A stretch of DNA of 64,000 bases from Distichodus sexfasciatus (GCA_032718565.1 JAVGVS010000045.1:2068168-2132167), one strand, 5' to 3'; positions 43,690-54,735 are shown, counted from the stretch's first letter. Numbers and translations are program-made. The notes: generated by a model from the sequence alone, not told the origin.

Positions 43690-43937
43690 GTGAGTGATTA
43701 TTTGTCCTTGTGAACACAGCACATCACACAGTGCACCACAACAAATTGTGACCTTTGCATTTCACTCTTCCGTGCAGGAGCACTGGGCAGCTAACATTGG
43801 CAGCATCCAGGGAGCTGTGTTTGGGGACGGTACCTTGTTCATGAGTACCTCAGTGGTACCTTTACCAGTCCTTGGATTCGAACCGGTGACCTTCCAATCA
43901 CGAGGCGAACGCCGTAACCATTACACTACCGAGAGCA
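43690..43937 (-). mobile_element. SINE-B copy, full length
   Basis: On the minus strand the head reads CGGTAGTGTAATGGTTACGG with box B GGTTCGAATCC, then GTAAAGGTACCACTGAGGTA, and the tail TTCACAAGGACAAATAATCA. It is one of the best copies for defining the family, about 245 bp. Confidence 0.85.
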
Positions 43938-44070
43938 AAAATGTGTCCAGGTGGAGCAGCATCACGAGCCTGTTGGAGGCTGTTCTGTAACCAACGGTAA
44001 CGTCAGCATCCTCTAAAGGAATTCTGCGGTGCTGGTTTCCGTGGTATGTACCATGTTGCTCTATCAGCTT

Positions 44071-44113
44071 ACACACACACACACACACACACGCACACAC
44101 ACACACACACACA
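44071..44113. repeat. (AC)n microsatellite
   Basis: About 21 AC units with one G interruption. Confidence 0.94.
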
Positions 44114-44429
44114 CTCAGTGTAACTCAGCTAACACACTTGTGTTGTACCTGAGTGTAGTGCAGCTCCTCGTCCTCCTCCAAACTCAGCCCTGAGCTCGTG
44201 AATCTGCAGAGGGTCCCGCGAGGCCGGGGGGTAATTACCAATTAGAGCAGCCGTCAGGGGTGTGTGTGTGTGTGTCCCAGGTGGTGGTGGTGGTGTGTGT
44301 ATCACCCCGTTCAGTCGGCCGTACAGCTGTGTTAAATATCCAGAGTTTTAATCTAATGCTTGAGTCGCTTTCTGCAGCCGCCTGTCACTTTTGTCAGTTA
44401 ATTATAAAAGTATCCACACAGCAGCACTT

Positions 44430-45052
44430 CCTTCTTCACCTCCACCTCTCCCTCCACCTCTTCCTTCATGTCTCACTCCATCTCTCACTCCATCTCTCAC
44501 TCCATCTATCCCTCCATCTCTCCCTTCACCTCTCCCTTCAGCTCTCCCTCCATCTCTTCCTCCATCTCTCCCTCCACCTCTCCCTTCATGTCTCACTCCA
44601 TCTCTCACTCCACCTCTCCCTCCATCTCTTCTCCACCTTTCCCTCCACCTCTCCCTCCACCTTTCCCTATCCCTCTCCCTCCATCTCTCCCTCCATCTCT
44701 CTCTCTCTCCCTCCATCTCTCCATCTCTTCTCCACCTCTCCCTCCATCTCTCCTCTCCCTCTCCCTCCATCTTTCCCTCCGTCTCTCCTTCCACCTCTCC
44801 CTCCACCTCTCCTCTCCCTCTCCCTCCATCTCTTCCTCCACCTCTCCCTCCATCTCTTCCTCCATCTCTCACTCCATCTCTCCCTCCACCTCTCCCACCA
44901 TCTATCCCTCCACCTCTCCCTCCATCTCTCACTCCATCTCTCCCTCCACCTCTCCCACCATCTATCCCTCCACCTCTCCCTCCATCTCTTCCTCCATCTC
45001 TCCCTTATTCTATGTGTCTTTCTACTTCCATCCCTCTTTCTCTCTCTCTATC
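44430..45052. repeat. 12-bp minisatellite TCCCTCCAYCTC with higher-order units
   Basis: The unit TCCCTCCAYCTC and variants (TCACTCCATCTC, TTCCTCCATCTC) repeat with a 12-bp period. A 60-bp block at about 44877-44936 is repeated almost exactly at 44937-44996. Since 12 is a multiple of 3 all three plus frames stay open (up to 266 residues, Leu/His/Ser or Pro/Ser-rich), as does the minus strand (Gly/Arg/Glu). None of these is a gene. Confidence 0.93.
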
Positions 45053-45140
45053 AACTGTAAGCTCTGTACTGTAAGTTCTCTTCACCTACCACCACCTCAC
45101 TCTTAGCACAGCAGCAGCCTTGAGGGAAAACTGCACACTC

Positions 45141-45301
45141 AGTGTGTGTGTGTGTGTGTGTGTGTTTGTTCGTTCAGAAGTGCATTCAGTGTTGGCATTC
45201 ATCCAGACTCAGTCCAGCACATACATCACCAGCACTCTGGCAGGTCAAACAGGATGGTGTGTGTGTGTGTGTGTGTATGGGTGTGTGTGGGTGTGTGTGT
45301 G
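45141..45301. repeat. GT microsatellites
   Basis: GT tracts at about 45141-45165 and 45256-45301, the second interrupted by GGG. Confidence 0.88.
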
Positions 45302-45515
45302 TAAAAACGCCTCACCCATCCATGCATGTAACCGTGCTTACATTCATGTTCCCATGGAGACCTTCTTACACACAGCCTACGCACAACAACACACACACTG
45401 TGGTTTTTAAAAGTAAATATAATACTGTATACACACTTCTCTGATTGGCCGACAGCAGTAGCAGCACTGCAGGGCATTGTGGGTAAAGGTGTAAAATACA
45501 AGTTGTATTTAAATT

Positions 45516-45892
45516 AGTGTAACAGTTAGGGAGTTTGCTCCACAGTTGGAGGGTGGCTGGTTTAAGTCCCGCACCGATAAAGGTACCACTGAGGTCATGA
45601 GCAAGGTACCGTCCCCAAGCTGCCCACTGCTCCATCACAGATGGGTGAAATGCAGAGCTCACATGTGGTCTGAGGCACTGTATGGATAGTGGTAGTCCAG
45701 TGATACCTCTTGACCAAGAGGTTGTGGGTTCAAGTCTTACCTCCAGCATTACCATCCTGGCACCCTGAGCAAGACCCTTAACCCCGAGCTGCTGCAGGGA
45801 GACGGTCCCTGAAATCAGTAAAGTCGCTCTGGGTAAGTGTGTCTGCTAAATGACGTAAATGTAAGTGTCACAATCACAAATAATGACATTAA
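45516..45892 (+). mobile_element. SINE-B copy split by a SINE-C
   Basis: The head and body (GTGTAACAGTTAGGGAGTTT, GATAAAGGTACCACTGAG, CTGCCCACTGCTCCATCACA) run to 45683, and the tail TCACAATCACAAATAATGAC resumes after 45866. SINE-C occupies the gap. Confidence 0.8.
45684..45866 (+). mobile_element. SINE-C copy nested in SINE-B
   Basis: Head GTGGTAGTCCAGTGATACC, AAGAGGTTGTGGGTTCAAGT, GAGCAAGACCCTTAACCCC, and the tail CTCTGGGTAAGTGTGTCTGC then TAAATGACGTAAATG. Confidence 0.82.
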
Positions 45893-45998
45893 TTCTAGCC
45901 CTGTTTGTGTGTGATGGCGTGATTGTGAATGATGGTGTAAGTGTGTGTGTGATGGTATGAGCATGGTGGTCAGTGTGTGCTCGGTTGGCATCATCACC

Positions 45999-46230
45999 CC
46001 CCTCTCTCTCTCTCTCTCTCTCTCTATTTGAGCAGTGTGATGGCGGGATGGTGGAGCTGATGAATAATCGATGGATGTTCCAGACCACGATGACAGGCCT
46101 CAGATCCTCCTGTCAATCACAGCTCCCGAGCTCCGCCCCTGCAGCGCTGCACTCCCTGACCCCAGATCGCAGGACCCAACGCCATCTGATGCAGGACCAA
46201 GCTCTGAGGCTGATGATGCAAGTTCACACA
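45999..46230 (+). other. Possible exon after a (TC)n acceptor, weak
   Basis: The (TC)n tract at 45999-46024 is followed by ATTTGAGCAG, a good splice acceptor. The next 190 bp is unique DNA with one continuous frame (QCDGGMVELMNNRWMFQTTM...) and a second open frame (DDRPQILLSITAPELRP...). No matching strong donor was found (CAAGTTCAC is weak), and neither peptide is recognised. Confidence 0.18.
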
Positions 46231-46739
46231 CACACACACATTTTGAAAGAATATGAGCGTTATGGAGACTGAGATTTTAAAAGGGAAAGTTAGGAAAGAT
46301 GGGAAAATTGATGAAATATTCACCAATACGAGGTGTTTTGTGGATTTTGATTATTTTTTAAAGTGACTGATGAATGTTGCTCGGACTCTTCCCGCTCCCA
46401 CAGCCGAGGTCTCGTGAGGTCAGCCGGTCCTGATGCTGGTCCACTGTGTGAACTCTCATTACCAGATTAAACCCAGATTACAGATTACAGTCACTCCAGA
46501 TTAGAGCTCTGCAGATTATTTTGTCCTTCATCTTCTGACACTCAAGTCACCACACACACACTCACACACGCAGGGTTAGTGTCAGACAGAATACCGCTCT
46601 TTTTAGAAATTACACTATTCCCTGTGTGTGTGTGTGTGTGTAAGTGGGGGATGTAAATGATTTGGTTTTAATTTTTGTACAGTACGCTACAGTCACACAG
46701 ATTCTCATCTGATTAATCCAGGACTTAATTCAATGTGCA

Positions 46740-46939
46740 ACTGACTGAAATATCCAGCCTCCCCATGACACCTCAACATAAACACACACACAAAAGCACA
46801 TACACAAGCAGGCACAGACACACCTGCACACACACGCTTTATTTTGCAGTAAAGCTATGGACATGTACACAGTACAGATCCAAATGGAGTCCTTGGGTGT
46901 GTGTGTGTGAGGTGTATGTGTGTGTGGGGTGTGTGTGTA

Positions 46940-46972
<33 letters not shown>

Positions 46973-47190
46973 GACTGCCTCAGCTCCAGACGCTCTGCTA
47001 CAGCTCTAATTGAGTGAAATGGAGAGCAGGAGGGATTGTTGTGTCGTGTCACTGGCATCGCTATTACAGCTGTCAGTTGGCATTAGCAGTGTCGCTGGCT
47101 CCGCCCACACACAGAGTCACCTCCAAAACCCTGTTCAGGCACTGCCCACCTCCCTACATCACACACACACACACACACACACACACCCAC
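46740..47190. repeat. GT/AC microsatellite cluster
   Basis: AC tracts at 46780-46835, GT tracts at 46897-46972 and (AC)n at 47159-47190. Short open frames are artefacts. Confidence 0.82.
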
Positions 47191-47518
47191 AAACACACAC
47201 ACAGGAGAGAGACGTGGGCTAGCTGAAAAATCTATTACTGAGACACCCTGCTGCTGCTGGCTGGCATTACCTGGATGGTGTGGTGATGAAACTGAGCATA
47301 TGTGTATATGTTGATGTGTGTGATATATAAATATATGTTTACAGTGTGTGTGTGTGTGTGCATCACAGCAGGATGTAATTTACACTTCAAACAGCAGCTT
47401 CTTCCCCATGTAGAAGATAATGATATAAAAATGAGAGATGGTTCATATACTGTAGGTTTCGTCCAAATCATGTCAGATCATTATGTATATATGATATGTA
47501 TGTTTTATATTATGTACA

Positions 47519-47702
47519 TATATTTACATTTATGGCATTTAGCAGATGCTCTTATTCAGAGAAACTTCCATTTTTCTGATGACATGGACAGTCTCCCCGC
47601 AACAACTTGGGGTTAAGGGTCATGGTCAGTGGTGGAAGTGCTGGAGATAGGATTAGAACCCACAACCTCTCCGTTCAGGGGCGAGTATCCCGACCACCAC
47701 CA
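47519..47702 (-). mobile_element. SINE-C copy
   Basis: Minus strand: the tail in reverse (TTTACATTTATGGCATTTAG, CAGATGCTCTTATTCAGA), CTTGGGGTTAAGGGTCATGG, and a tRNA-like head at the right end. It directly abuts the SINE-B at 47703. Confidence 0.75.
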
Positions 47703-47862
47703 GCTGCACCTTCACTCCAAAAAGGCAGCTTTTTGGCAGTGTCCTCGGAGCAGTACCTTGCTTGGGGACGGTATGTTGGAAGAAGTGTCACAGTGGTACC
47801 TTTACTGGTGACCTTCCGATCATGGTGCCACTTCTCTAACCATTACACAACCCACTCCCATC
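47703..47862 (-). mobile_element. SINE-B copy, degenerate
   Basis: Minus strand: the head end CCATTACACAACCCACTCCC, then ACCTTCCGATCATGGTGCCA and CACAGTGGTACCTTTACTGG. The tail is missing. Confidence 0.65.
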
Positions 47863-49390
47863 CGCTCCAGTGTTGGGGTTACATGTGTGTTTATATTAAA
47901 TTCATAAGCTATAAGACTTCGACTATATTAATACAAGCACAAAAATCCCATCTTCATTTCAGGAGGAATATTTTTGCAAGAACATGGCCATAATGATATA
48001 ACAACACACACCGGGTTGCCGTGAAGTTGTTAAAACCTTCAAACTAGAAATGTGTGAGGGAGAAGTTTCTTGCACATATGAATCATACAGTTCTTTAAAT
48101 ATGGACTGATGATTCTCTCCCTTATAATATAACCTCCTCCTCCTGCAGGAAGCACTATTTCTATTTTTATAAACCTGCTTATGATAAGGAGCTCTCACAG
48201 CAAATACGATTCCACACCGGCCAGATCCACAGTCCGACTATAAACACACACACACACACACACACTCGTATATTTCTGGATTTCATTAGGATGTTATGAG
48301 ATGCATTTCACCTCTGGAGTGATCAGCCTTGACACATTTTACACTTACACCCACACACACCACCACATACACACACCCTACTACACAATCTGGTTAGTGC
48401 AGGCCGTGTGTGATCTGCTTGACCACATCAGACCTGCTGCAGCTTACACACTCTACAAGGATGCAGTAGCGGGGGCTGTGTGTGTCCATGTGTGCATGTG
48501 TGTGTTCGAGTGCCTGTATTCTTATGTGTGTTTCTTTACCTGCATGTGTGTGTTAGTGTTTAGCTTCACGTTTGTCATGCTTTGCTGTGTGACGATGAGA
48601 ATTTTTTGACTTGATTTTGATGATTGTAACATGTACACAAGGTGTTGTAGCTCCATGTTAAAGTTGAGGTTAAAGTGATGATAATAATCGGTGTGTTGCA
48701 GTTCTAATTCTAGAATGCAGAAGTGAAATGATTTCCAAGTTGGTCAACATTTTACCAAAGTTATGATTAAAGACGAACCTGCTCATTTCAACTAAAGACC
48801 GGTACATGAAGCTGCACTGCTGCTACTGCACTCTCTCCTCATCTACCTCTCTGTGACCCTGACTCCTCCTCCTCGTCCTCCTCCTCATCCTCTCTTCTCT
48901 TGCTCCCTCCTTCCTCCCTGTAGACGAGTTGAGCATGGCGGCTTTAGGCTGAGCTCGGATGCCATCCGGGAGAATTAGGATGAAAGGAAGCTGGGTTTCT
49001 CCCCATGGACAACACACACACACCAACACACACACACTGCTCTGGTACACAAATAGAGAGAAAGAAGGTTATCCACATGATGGTGGAGCCGTCTCATGGG
49101 CGCCTGCTCTCTCTCTCCCTGAGTAAGTCTCCATCTGTCCAGATTTCTCCAGCACTCTCCAGATTCTTTTACACTCTCTCTCTCTCTCTCTTTAGTTTGC
49201 TTTAGAGTTTGATGGTTCTTAAAAGGACAGGAGAAAGATTGTTAGTGCACTGCTGACCGTGTGTGTGTGTGTGTGTGTGTGTATGAATAGGTGTGTGTGT
49301 GTGTCTGTGTGTTCACATTTTTCTGACACCGCTGCATTCATACCAGACCACCAGGTAAGTCCCAGCATGCCTTTTACTTCAAGTTGAACA
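47863..49390. other. Unassigned spacer with short AC/GT runs
   Basis: AC run at 48245-48265, GT-rich tract around 48476-48555 and GT run at 49258-49282. No gene or transposon was recognised. Confidence 0.45.
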
Positions 49391-49394
49391 TGTG

Positions 49395-50075
49395 GCCTGC
49401 CGCTGAAGAAGGGAGGAGGGATGTAGGGAGGAAAGGATGGAGGGAGGAATAAAGATGAAAGGAGGGAGTAATGGAGGGAGAGACAGATAGAGCGAGGGAG
49501 GAAAGAATGAAAAAGAGAGGATGGAAGGGGGAATGGAGGGATGACTTGTTGGAGGGAGACACAAAGGAGGGAGGAGGGAGGGATGAGGGAGGGAGGAACA
49601 AAGAAGGGAGGAGAAAGAGAGTAAGGGAGGGATGGAGGGAGTGATGGAGGGGGGAACAAAGAAGGTAGGAGGGAAGGATGGAGGGAGTGATGAAAGGAGT
49701 GATGGAGGGAGGGACTGATCGAGCGAGGGAGGAATGAGGAAGGGAGGAGAGAGGGAGGGATGGAGTGAGGGAGAAGGAAGGGATGGAGGGAGGGATGGAT
49801 GGAGGGAGTGATGGAGGGAGGAACAAGGAAGGGAGGAGGGAAGGATGGAGGGAGTGATGAAAGGAGTGATGGAGGGAGGGACTGATGGAGCAAGGGAGGA
49901 ATGAGGAAGGGAGGAGGGATGGAGTGAGGGAGAAGGAAGGGATGGAGGGACAAAATGAAGGAGGGTGGGAGGAAAAATGAAGGGAAGAGGGAGGGTTGGA
50001 GGGACAGAGGGATGGAGGGAGGGAGTGAGGAAGGGAGGAATGAGGAACGGAGGAGGGAGGGATGGAAGAAGAGGT
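49395..50075. repeat. Purine minisatellite GGAGGGA with 167-bp higher-order period
   Basis: Plus strand almost entirely A/G with T only in GATG words. A block of roughly 125 bp beginning GGAGGGAAGGATGGAGGGAG near 49669 recurs about 167 bp later near 49836, with the GTGATGAAAGGAGTGATGGA landmark at both. The minus-strand open frame of 244 Pro/Ser/Leu residues is an artefact. Confidence 0.88.
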
Positions 50076-50522
50076 AACAGTAACGGAGAAACGAGAAGCT
50101 TAAGAGCTTAGCTGGTTTTAGGGAGGCTAATTTTCCCGCCGTGTCGCTTGGCCGAGCGCTCCTCTTCCTCCTGCAGGATGCGAATCCTGCAGGGCTAAGC
50201 AGGTTAGCATAGTTAGCAGCACGGTGATGCCCGCTGTGCCATGGGGAGGCAGCGGGTATTGTTAGCAGGTCAAGCCTGTGATTGGTGGATTATTTGTCAC
50301 ATTTATAACACAGTACCAAGTGGAGCGAGTGTGAAGGTGGAGTTGAGCGTATGCAGACGGCAGATTTTGCTGGTAAAAGTTCCACTGCATGCTCAGAATT
50401 TCACCATAGTACTGCAAATATCAAACACAGTAAGTTTGCTGTTAAAATACAGACAAAGGCAGGTAAATCCTTCCTGTGTTATACTGTACATTTACAGTGA
50501 AATATTTTACAGTGTAGAGTTA

Positions 50523-50732
50523 GATACAGAAGGGCAAGAACACAAACACTTCCCAACACCGCGGGAATTCTGACCAACTCGACCGGGCTCGGATCGGCTC
50601 CACGGCCTGCGGCCCGCGGCAAAGCTGGCAGAGAGCGGAGCGAGGCGAGGGGAAACGAGACGGAGAGAGACGGATACAAGAAGTCAGCGGCGACCCAGGA
50701 GATGAGGAGAATAACAAGAAGAAAGGAAAAGT
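50523..50732 (+). other. CpG-rich open stretch with consensus splice donor; candidate exon
   Basis: This is the most GC/CpG-rich unique DNA of the window (GCCTGCGGCCCGCGGC at its centre). One plus frame is open for about 70 codons, turns Glu/Lys/Arg-rich (VSGDPGDEENNKKKGK at its end), and stops at GGAAAA|GTAAGT, a consensus donor. There is no good acceptor or in-frame ATG. It could be a 5' exon or untranslated first exon, or a chance open frame in purine-rich DNA. No family is recognised. Confidence 0.22.
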
Positions 50733-51284
50733 AAGTGTGGATGTGGGAAGCGGCGAGTCCCGACTGGCGCCGCGGGTTCATGGAGAAGTCAAGGGAGGAG
50801 GAAGACAAAGGAGGAGAGAGAGAAAGAGACGGATAAATCCCTCCAAAAAGGGCCGTGTTTATACGGCCGGAACATCTCTCCCTTTAGAGCAGGCTTAAGC
50901 ACTCATCTTTTCTTTTACTCGGTCCCTTTCTTCTTCCGCTCCCTCGCTCTTCTCCCTCTGCTAAAATCTGTTTCATAAATACAGCATCTCTCCGTCCCGA
51001 CCCACAGCACGCGGGATTAAAACCAAAAAACGGGATGCAGCTTAAAGACAATACACACACACACACGCACGCACACACACACACACTTCCTCACAAACTG
51101 TGGTCCTGAAACAGAGTGAAGATGTAGTGGGATGTGATCTGGTCGTATGTCATGTCCTTCTCCCTCTCTCCCCTGTGAAATAATTTATGTAGCATTGTTA
51201 GAGCAGAACACCTGCATCAGAACACTGTCCACAAACAGGAATAAAACCCCATTGTTATACTCATCACCTCTCCCTCTCACTGAA

Positions 51285-51309
51285 ATGGAGAGAGAAAGAG
51301 AGAGAAATG

Positions 51310-51348
<39 letters not shown>

Positions 51349-51420
51349 AGAGAGAGAGGGAGGGAGAGAGAGATGTGGGAGGGAGAGAGAGAGAGATAGA
51401 GAGAGAGATGTGAGAGGTAT
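51285..51420. repeat. (GA)n tract
   Basis: GAGAGA with GGGA interruptions; the Glu/Arg open frame is an artefact. Confidence 0.9.
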
Positions 51421-51520
51421 GGTGGATGTTTGGTGTGTTGGTAGAGGTCAGGAGAACCTGCAGTCCAAACAGACCAGTTTCATCTAATTAGTTAATAAGC
51501 TGTTTGTTAATGAGCCATGA

Positions 51521-51521
51521 A

Positions 51522-51572
<51 letters not shown>
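51521..51572. repeat. (GT)n(GA)n compound microsatellite
   Basis: About ten GT units followed by about fourteen GA units, just upstream of repeat E copy 3. Confidence 0.92.
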
Positions 51573-51576
<4 letters not shown>

Positions 51577-51589
51577 GTGTTGCTGTATT

Positions 51590-51840
51590 TAGGAGGTTGT
51601 GGGGACCTGGCTGTTCCCTAAAACACTTTTATTCATTTTCTTTGGCTTTGTGGGGTCATTGGAGCGGTCCTCATGAGGAGAAATGGTTTCATAGTAAGTG
51701 TGAGAAACTAAGAGAGGTGAGAGATGTGCTTGAGGCTGTTGAGGTTATTGAGGTTGCAGTTGGAGCTGTAAAATTATTTACATCTAGTCATTATGGTAGT
51801 GACTTGAAGGACCTCTATAAGGTAGTAACACAGGAGTGTA
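51590..51840 (+). repeat. Repeat E copy 3
   Basis: Diverged: GTTGTGGGGACCTGGCTG, GGTCCTCATGAGGAGAAATG, GTCATTATGGTAGTGACTTG and AAGGTAGTAACACAGGAGTG. A GT-rich tract follows it, as at the other two copies. The telomere-like part has decayed to GAGGTTATTGAGG. Confidence 0.6.
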
Positions 51841-52129
51841 GATGTGTGTTTGCAGGTGTGTGTGTCAGTGTATGTGTGTGTGTGCAGAGTCTTAGACTTT
51901 CCCATCCAAATAGAGATGTCATCCCAGAAGCCCTTCCTCCTGAGGCACAACATCCAGCCATCACTTACTCCACCTGATGGGCGAAGCAGGAGGTGTGTGT
52001 GTATGTGTGTGTGGAAAAACCCATCCGAGAGACGAGACAAGATGAGACGAGACGACACGAGACGGTAGGAAAAAGGGCGAACCTGGCCTGTGTCTCTTTA
52101 TGAGGAAACTCTTAAAAGTGGACTGAATG

Positions 52130-52140
52130 AAAGGTGTGTG

Positions 52141-52171
<31 letters not shown>

Positions 52172-52350
52172 CTCACTGCAGCCCTCACACACACAGTGGG
52201 AGGGATGGAGGGATGGAGGAGAGGTATGAATATACAGCAGAGGCCATTGATTAAATGCTGCAAAGTGCAAGTAATTCATGGAGCCTGGGGACCACAGAGC
52301 GCTACCTCCATAATTCATTCCATCTCTCTCTCTCTCTCTCTCTCTCCCTC
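52130..52350. repeat. GT and TC microsatellites
   Basis: (GT)n at about 52135-52171 and (TC)n at 52322-52346. Confidence 0.88.
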
Positions 52351-52552
52351 CCTCTCTTCTTGTGATTTTTCTCACTCTCCTTCTCTTTTCCATCGATGGG
52401 AGATGATGAATGGCAGAGCTGAATTTGTTCTCCTGTTATTCAGTAGACACACACACACACACACACTGGCTGACAGCTTCATCCGATGTATTCTTACAAA
52501 GTACACCCAGCAGCCACTCTGATCGCAGCACCCACTTTGTACAGTCAATACT

Positions 52553-52556
52553 GTAA

Positions 52557-52587
<31 letters not shown>

Positions 52588-52609
52588 TGTATTGTTGTTA
52601 TTATTATTG
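52553..52609. repeat. (TAA)n/(TTA)n self-complementary tract
   Basis: TAATAATAAT repeats pass into TTGTTATTATTATTG, so the two halves can pair as a hairpin. Confidence 0.85.
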
Positions 52610-52753
52610 CTGTGTGTTTGTGTCACCGTTTCCAGCATAAATGTTCCTGGGTGGAAGTGCTGCTGTAAAATTTGGGATTAAGGAAGTCCTAAATCAACAT
52701 ATGTGTTAGAAAACTAAGCTTTTCTTGACCCACTCAGCTACTGACCCACATCA

Positions 52754-52771
52754 GTGTATGTGTGTGTGTGG

Positions 52772-52810
<39 letters not shown>
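52754..52810. repeat. (GT)n microsatellite
   Basis: About 27 GT units with one GGGG interruption. Confidence 0.95.
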
Positions 52811-52812
<2 letters not shown>

Positions 52813-53040
52813 GAGCGAAAGTCCAATGCTTACCAATGCAGAATGGAGAGATCGGGACATCTGAAGGCCATTTGAGAGCAATTCAGCACACAGACGCAAC
52901 AGGCGGAAATAAGGTTTAGAGACTGGGACAAGGGACAAGGGCCAATATTGATTGAGCCGTAGGGAGGGATTTAGAAGAGAGACATGGACCCCGGGGAGTT
53001 CTGGGAAATGTAGTTCATTAAAGGGCAATGTTGAGGGTAG

Positions 53041-53157
53041 TGACTATTACTATTACTACTACTGCTACTACTACTACTACTAATTATCACCTCTACTAAC
53101 TACTATCAGTACTTCATCTATTACAACCTCGATTCTTACTAACACTACTACTGCTAC

Positions 53158-53201
<44 letters not shown>
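53041..53201. repeat. (ACT)n and (TAA)n trinucleotide tracts
   Basis: Degenerate ACT repeats at 53041-53100 and 53143-53158, then pure (TAA)n at 53161-53201 (about 13 units). Confidence 0.9.
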
Positions 53202-53324
53202 GATTTTTATTTATAAAAGTCTCCTAAAAGCACATATAATAATATGTAAATAAAGCAGTGCTGTAAACATGCTGTAAGACACACACGCAGAGTGGAGTAG
53301 GAGTGGAGTGTGAGGCCTACAGAA

Positions 53325-53480
53325 AGCTCATCATCACACCTGATTAGAGCCGTCCAGCAGCTGATCTGGCTTTAGCGGCGGTGGCGGTGCTGATCCCTCT
53401 TTTGGTGCATTAGTCCTCAGCGATTAGTGAAGGCTGATCGAATCAAAGCCACACGCCTCAGCGGACCAACAGCTGCTGCT
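53325..53480. promoter_or_regulatory. Candidate conserved non-coding element
   Basis: Unique DNA with CACACCTGATTAGAGCC, GCATTAGTCCTCAGCGATTA and GAATCAAAGCC, ending in a short (CTG)n. No open frame. Low certainty. Confidence 0.2.
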
Positions 53481-54424
53481 GCTGCTGGAGAAAAACCTGA
53501 AAAAAGAGAGAGATCCAGCAGCAGAACACTAGCGGCTAGATGGACATTTAAACGAACGTCAAACTAAAGAAGCTGGAAAAAGACAAACATTAGCCTTATA
53601 CTTATTATCTTGAGGTCACGCGACAAGAAGAATATCAAGAGATAAGAAGAAGAAGTCAATTTCAAGAATACAAGTGATTTTTCTCAGCATAACCTGATTA
53701 TATGTCATTATGAACTTGTTGTGGACCTCTTTTTTGAGCTATATGGACTTGAACCAAATCCAAATTTAAAATTGAACTAATTTTAGCTTAATGTTGCTGA
53801 GTGGATCTTAGCAAGCGGCCAGCAATGACTCAGTATTCGAAAGCATCTTTTGGACTATTTTTATATGTCACTTTTTATGGCTTGCTTAAAAAGTGATTCA
53901 TTAACCTGTTAAAAAGCGCTGAGACTGGTTACAGATTTTGCTCTAAAAATATACCCAAAATAAAATGTGTATATCTCCTTATACAATGTCTGTTTTATGC
54001 TTTTGGTATCATTATAAAGGTAACACTTACTGATTGCAGTGGAATCATACTTGTTACTGGGTCAGAATAAAGGAAGATGCAACACAGCAGAACATGAAAA
54101 AAAAATCATGTTCGCCAAAAAAACCCAAACATATTACCTGCGTTATCTGTGGCATCTCAGCTTTCATATGATATATGGTATGCATGGTTAGCCATAGAAG
54201 TACAGATTTTACAGCCAGATTTCTTCCACGTAGACCTACGCAGCGTTTTTGTTCTTTGTTTATTTATGTGTTTGGTGTTGGAATTGTGTTATGTTTAGGT
54301 GACATTTGTTTGAAATTTTTTTCACAAGATTCTATCGGTGATGTTGATGTGCCGCATGCATATGTTTGTTTACGTTTACCAACTATTTAAAGCCTTCCCG
54401 TTATGCCCCCGGTTCGGGCTGATC
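53481..54424. other. Unassigned AT-rich spacer
   Basis: No gene, repeat unit or transposon end that I can support. Confidence 0.45.
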
Positions 54425-54620
54425 GGGCTCAAGCCGTTAACAATTAATATTGAACTAATGTTTACTTGTGTATTAAATGTTCATGCACCCTGGTCACACA
54501 GAGGAGGATGGGGTCCCATTCCGAGTCTTGGTTCCTCTCAAGGTTTCTTCCTACTAGAGGGAGTTTTTCCCTGCCACTGTTGCCCCAGGCTTGCGGGTTG
54601 GGGATTTGGGCCCCATGTGA
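54425..54620 (-). repeat. Repeat F copy 2
   Basis: The reverse of 39500-39722: CTTGGTTCCTCTCAAGGTTT, CTTCCTACTAGAGGGAGTTT, TTCCCTGCCACTGTTGCCCC and GCTTGCGGGTTGGGGATTTG. Confidence 0.7.
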
Positions 54621-54637
54621 ACTGCATATGACCTGAC

Positions 54638-54735
54638 CATGTAGGAGCAGTGAGCAGCTGATGTGGGCAGTACCCGGGAAGTAGTAGTGTAGGGATGGTA
54701 CCTTGCTCATGAGTACCTCAATGATACCTTAACTT
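54638..54735 (-). mobile_element. SINE-B fragment
   Basis: GGAGCAGTGAGCAGCTGATG and ATGGTACCTTGCTCATGAGT, followed by CCTCAATGATACC. Body only. Confidence 0.62.

Noticed and set aside
44260..45106. Four overlapping open frames of 176-266 residues
   Set aside because: All derive from a 12-bp repeat whose period is a multiple of 3, so every frame stays open.
49219..49953. 244-residue minus-strand open frame, Pro/Ser/Leu-rich
   Set aside because: It is the complement of the GGAGGGA purine minisatellite and has no domain or non-repeat sequence.
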